NCBI RefSeq assembly: GCF_003119115.1
Contig: NZ_CP022367.1
Span: 447,001-511,000 of the forward strand
Direction of reading: 5' to 3'
DNA from: Azospirillum sp. TSH58
GTDB taxonomy: Bacteria; Pseudomonadota; Alphaproteobacteria; Azospirillales; Azospirillaceae
Length of the DNA: 64,000 nt
The notes under the pieces were generated by a model, which worked only from the letters and a program-made list of their open reading frames with translations, had not been told where the DNA came from and did not search any database. A program made the position numbers and the translations under genes. Below are positions 63,932 through 64,000 of this stretch, one piece after another. How positions within the stretch are numbered: the stretch's first letter is position 1; every line of letters starts with the position of its first letter.

Positions 63932-64000
63932 GGCCCTTCCACCTTCTTGAAACGGTGGCAAGCTGAGGTCGTCGAAGAAACCAGCTCAGAGGGGCCGTCC
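63932..64000. repeat. Inverted-repeat sequence at the window end, possible IS terminus
   Basis: GGACGGCCCTTCC begins near 63,932 and its partner AGGGGCCGTCC ends the window at 64,000. The break in the duplicated module lies just before it, so an insertion element may begin here. No transposase is visible in the window. Confidence 0.35.

Overview
The window is about 64 kb of very GC-rich DNA from an alphaproteobacterium. The best guess is Azospirillum or a close relative in the Rhodospirillales. This is an inference from codon bias, gene families (a PccR-type regulator, DUF2161 and DUF4167-like proteins, Dct and malic enzyme genes) and the repeated CCCTAACCCTCTCCC-type intergenic palindromes. 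No rRNA, tRNA or CRISPR array was seen.

Positions 1-28 kb are core-like metabolism. A sigma54 activator with a PAS domain (cut by the left edge) converges on pyruvate formate-lyase pflB, which has a perfect FNR/FixK box (TTGAT-N4-ATCAA) upstream. Next come pqiABC (lipid trafficking between membranes), an unknown gene with its own terminator, a TPR/glycosyltransferase-like protein, NADP-malic enzyme maeB, and a C4-dicarboxylate module: dctA with a textbook -24/-12 promoter and paired upstream activator sites, divergent from dctBD. A propionate-assimilation operon follows (pccB-pccA-bioY-palindrome-methylmalonyl-CoA mutase). It is divergent from its likely regulator pccR, with TTTGCAAA-type half-sites between them. 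A racemase and a DUF2087 gene close this part.

Positions 28-41 kb hold an uncharacterised catabolic locus: an IclR regulator divergent from aldehyde dehydrogenase, citryl-CoA lyase-like, CaiB/BaiF CoA-transferase and tricarballylate dehydrogenase-like genes. It continues into a complete branched-chain-type ABC transporter and ends with a chemoreceptor whose start overlaps the last permease stop. The order suggests sensing, uptake and CoA-dependent cleavage of one carboxylic acid. Positions 41-45 kb hold a three-gene phosphorelay (CHASE3 kinase, receiver, receiver-HWE kinase) and an orphan gene.

Positions 45-64 kb are accessory. They contain an HxlR/SDR locus whose SDR gene is broken by an 8-bp tandem duplication, an OhrR-like regulator with hydrolase and GMC oxidoreductase genes, a frameshifted IS256-type element, and IS3 and IS5 remnants. 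They also contain a di-heme oxidoreductase gene divergent from a ferritin-like/LodA-like/LodB-like operon (a predicted cysteine tryptophylquinone oxidase system) and a convergent Hint-domain protein. The last 16 kb is bracketed by inverted copies of a small DUF4167-like module. The CTQ-oxidase/Hint cluster and the IclR carboxylate locus are the best candidates for undescribed systems.
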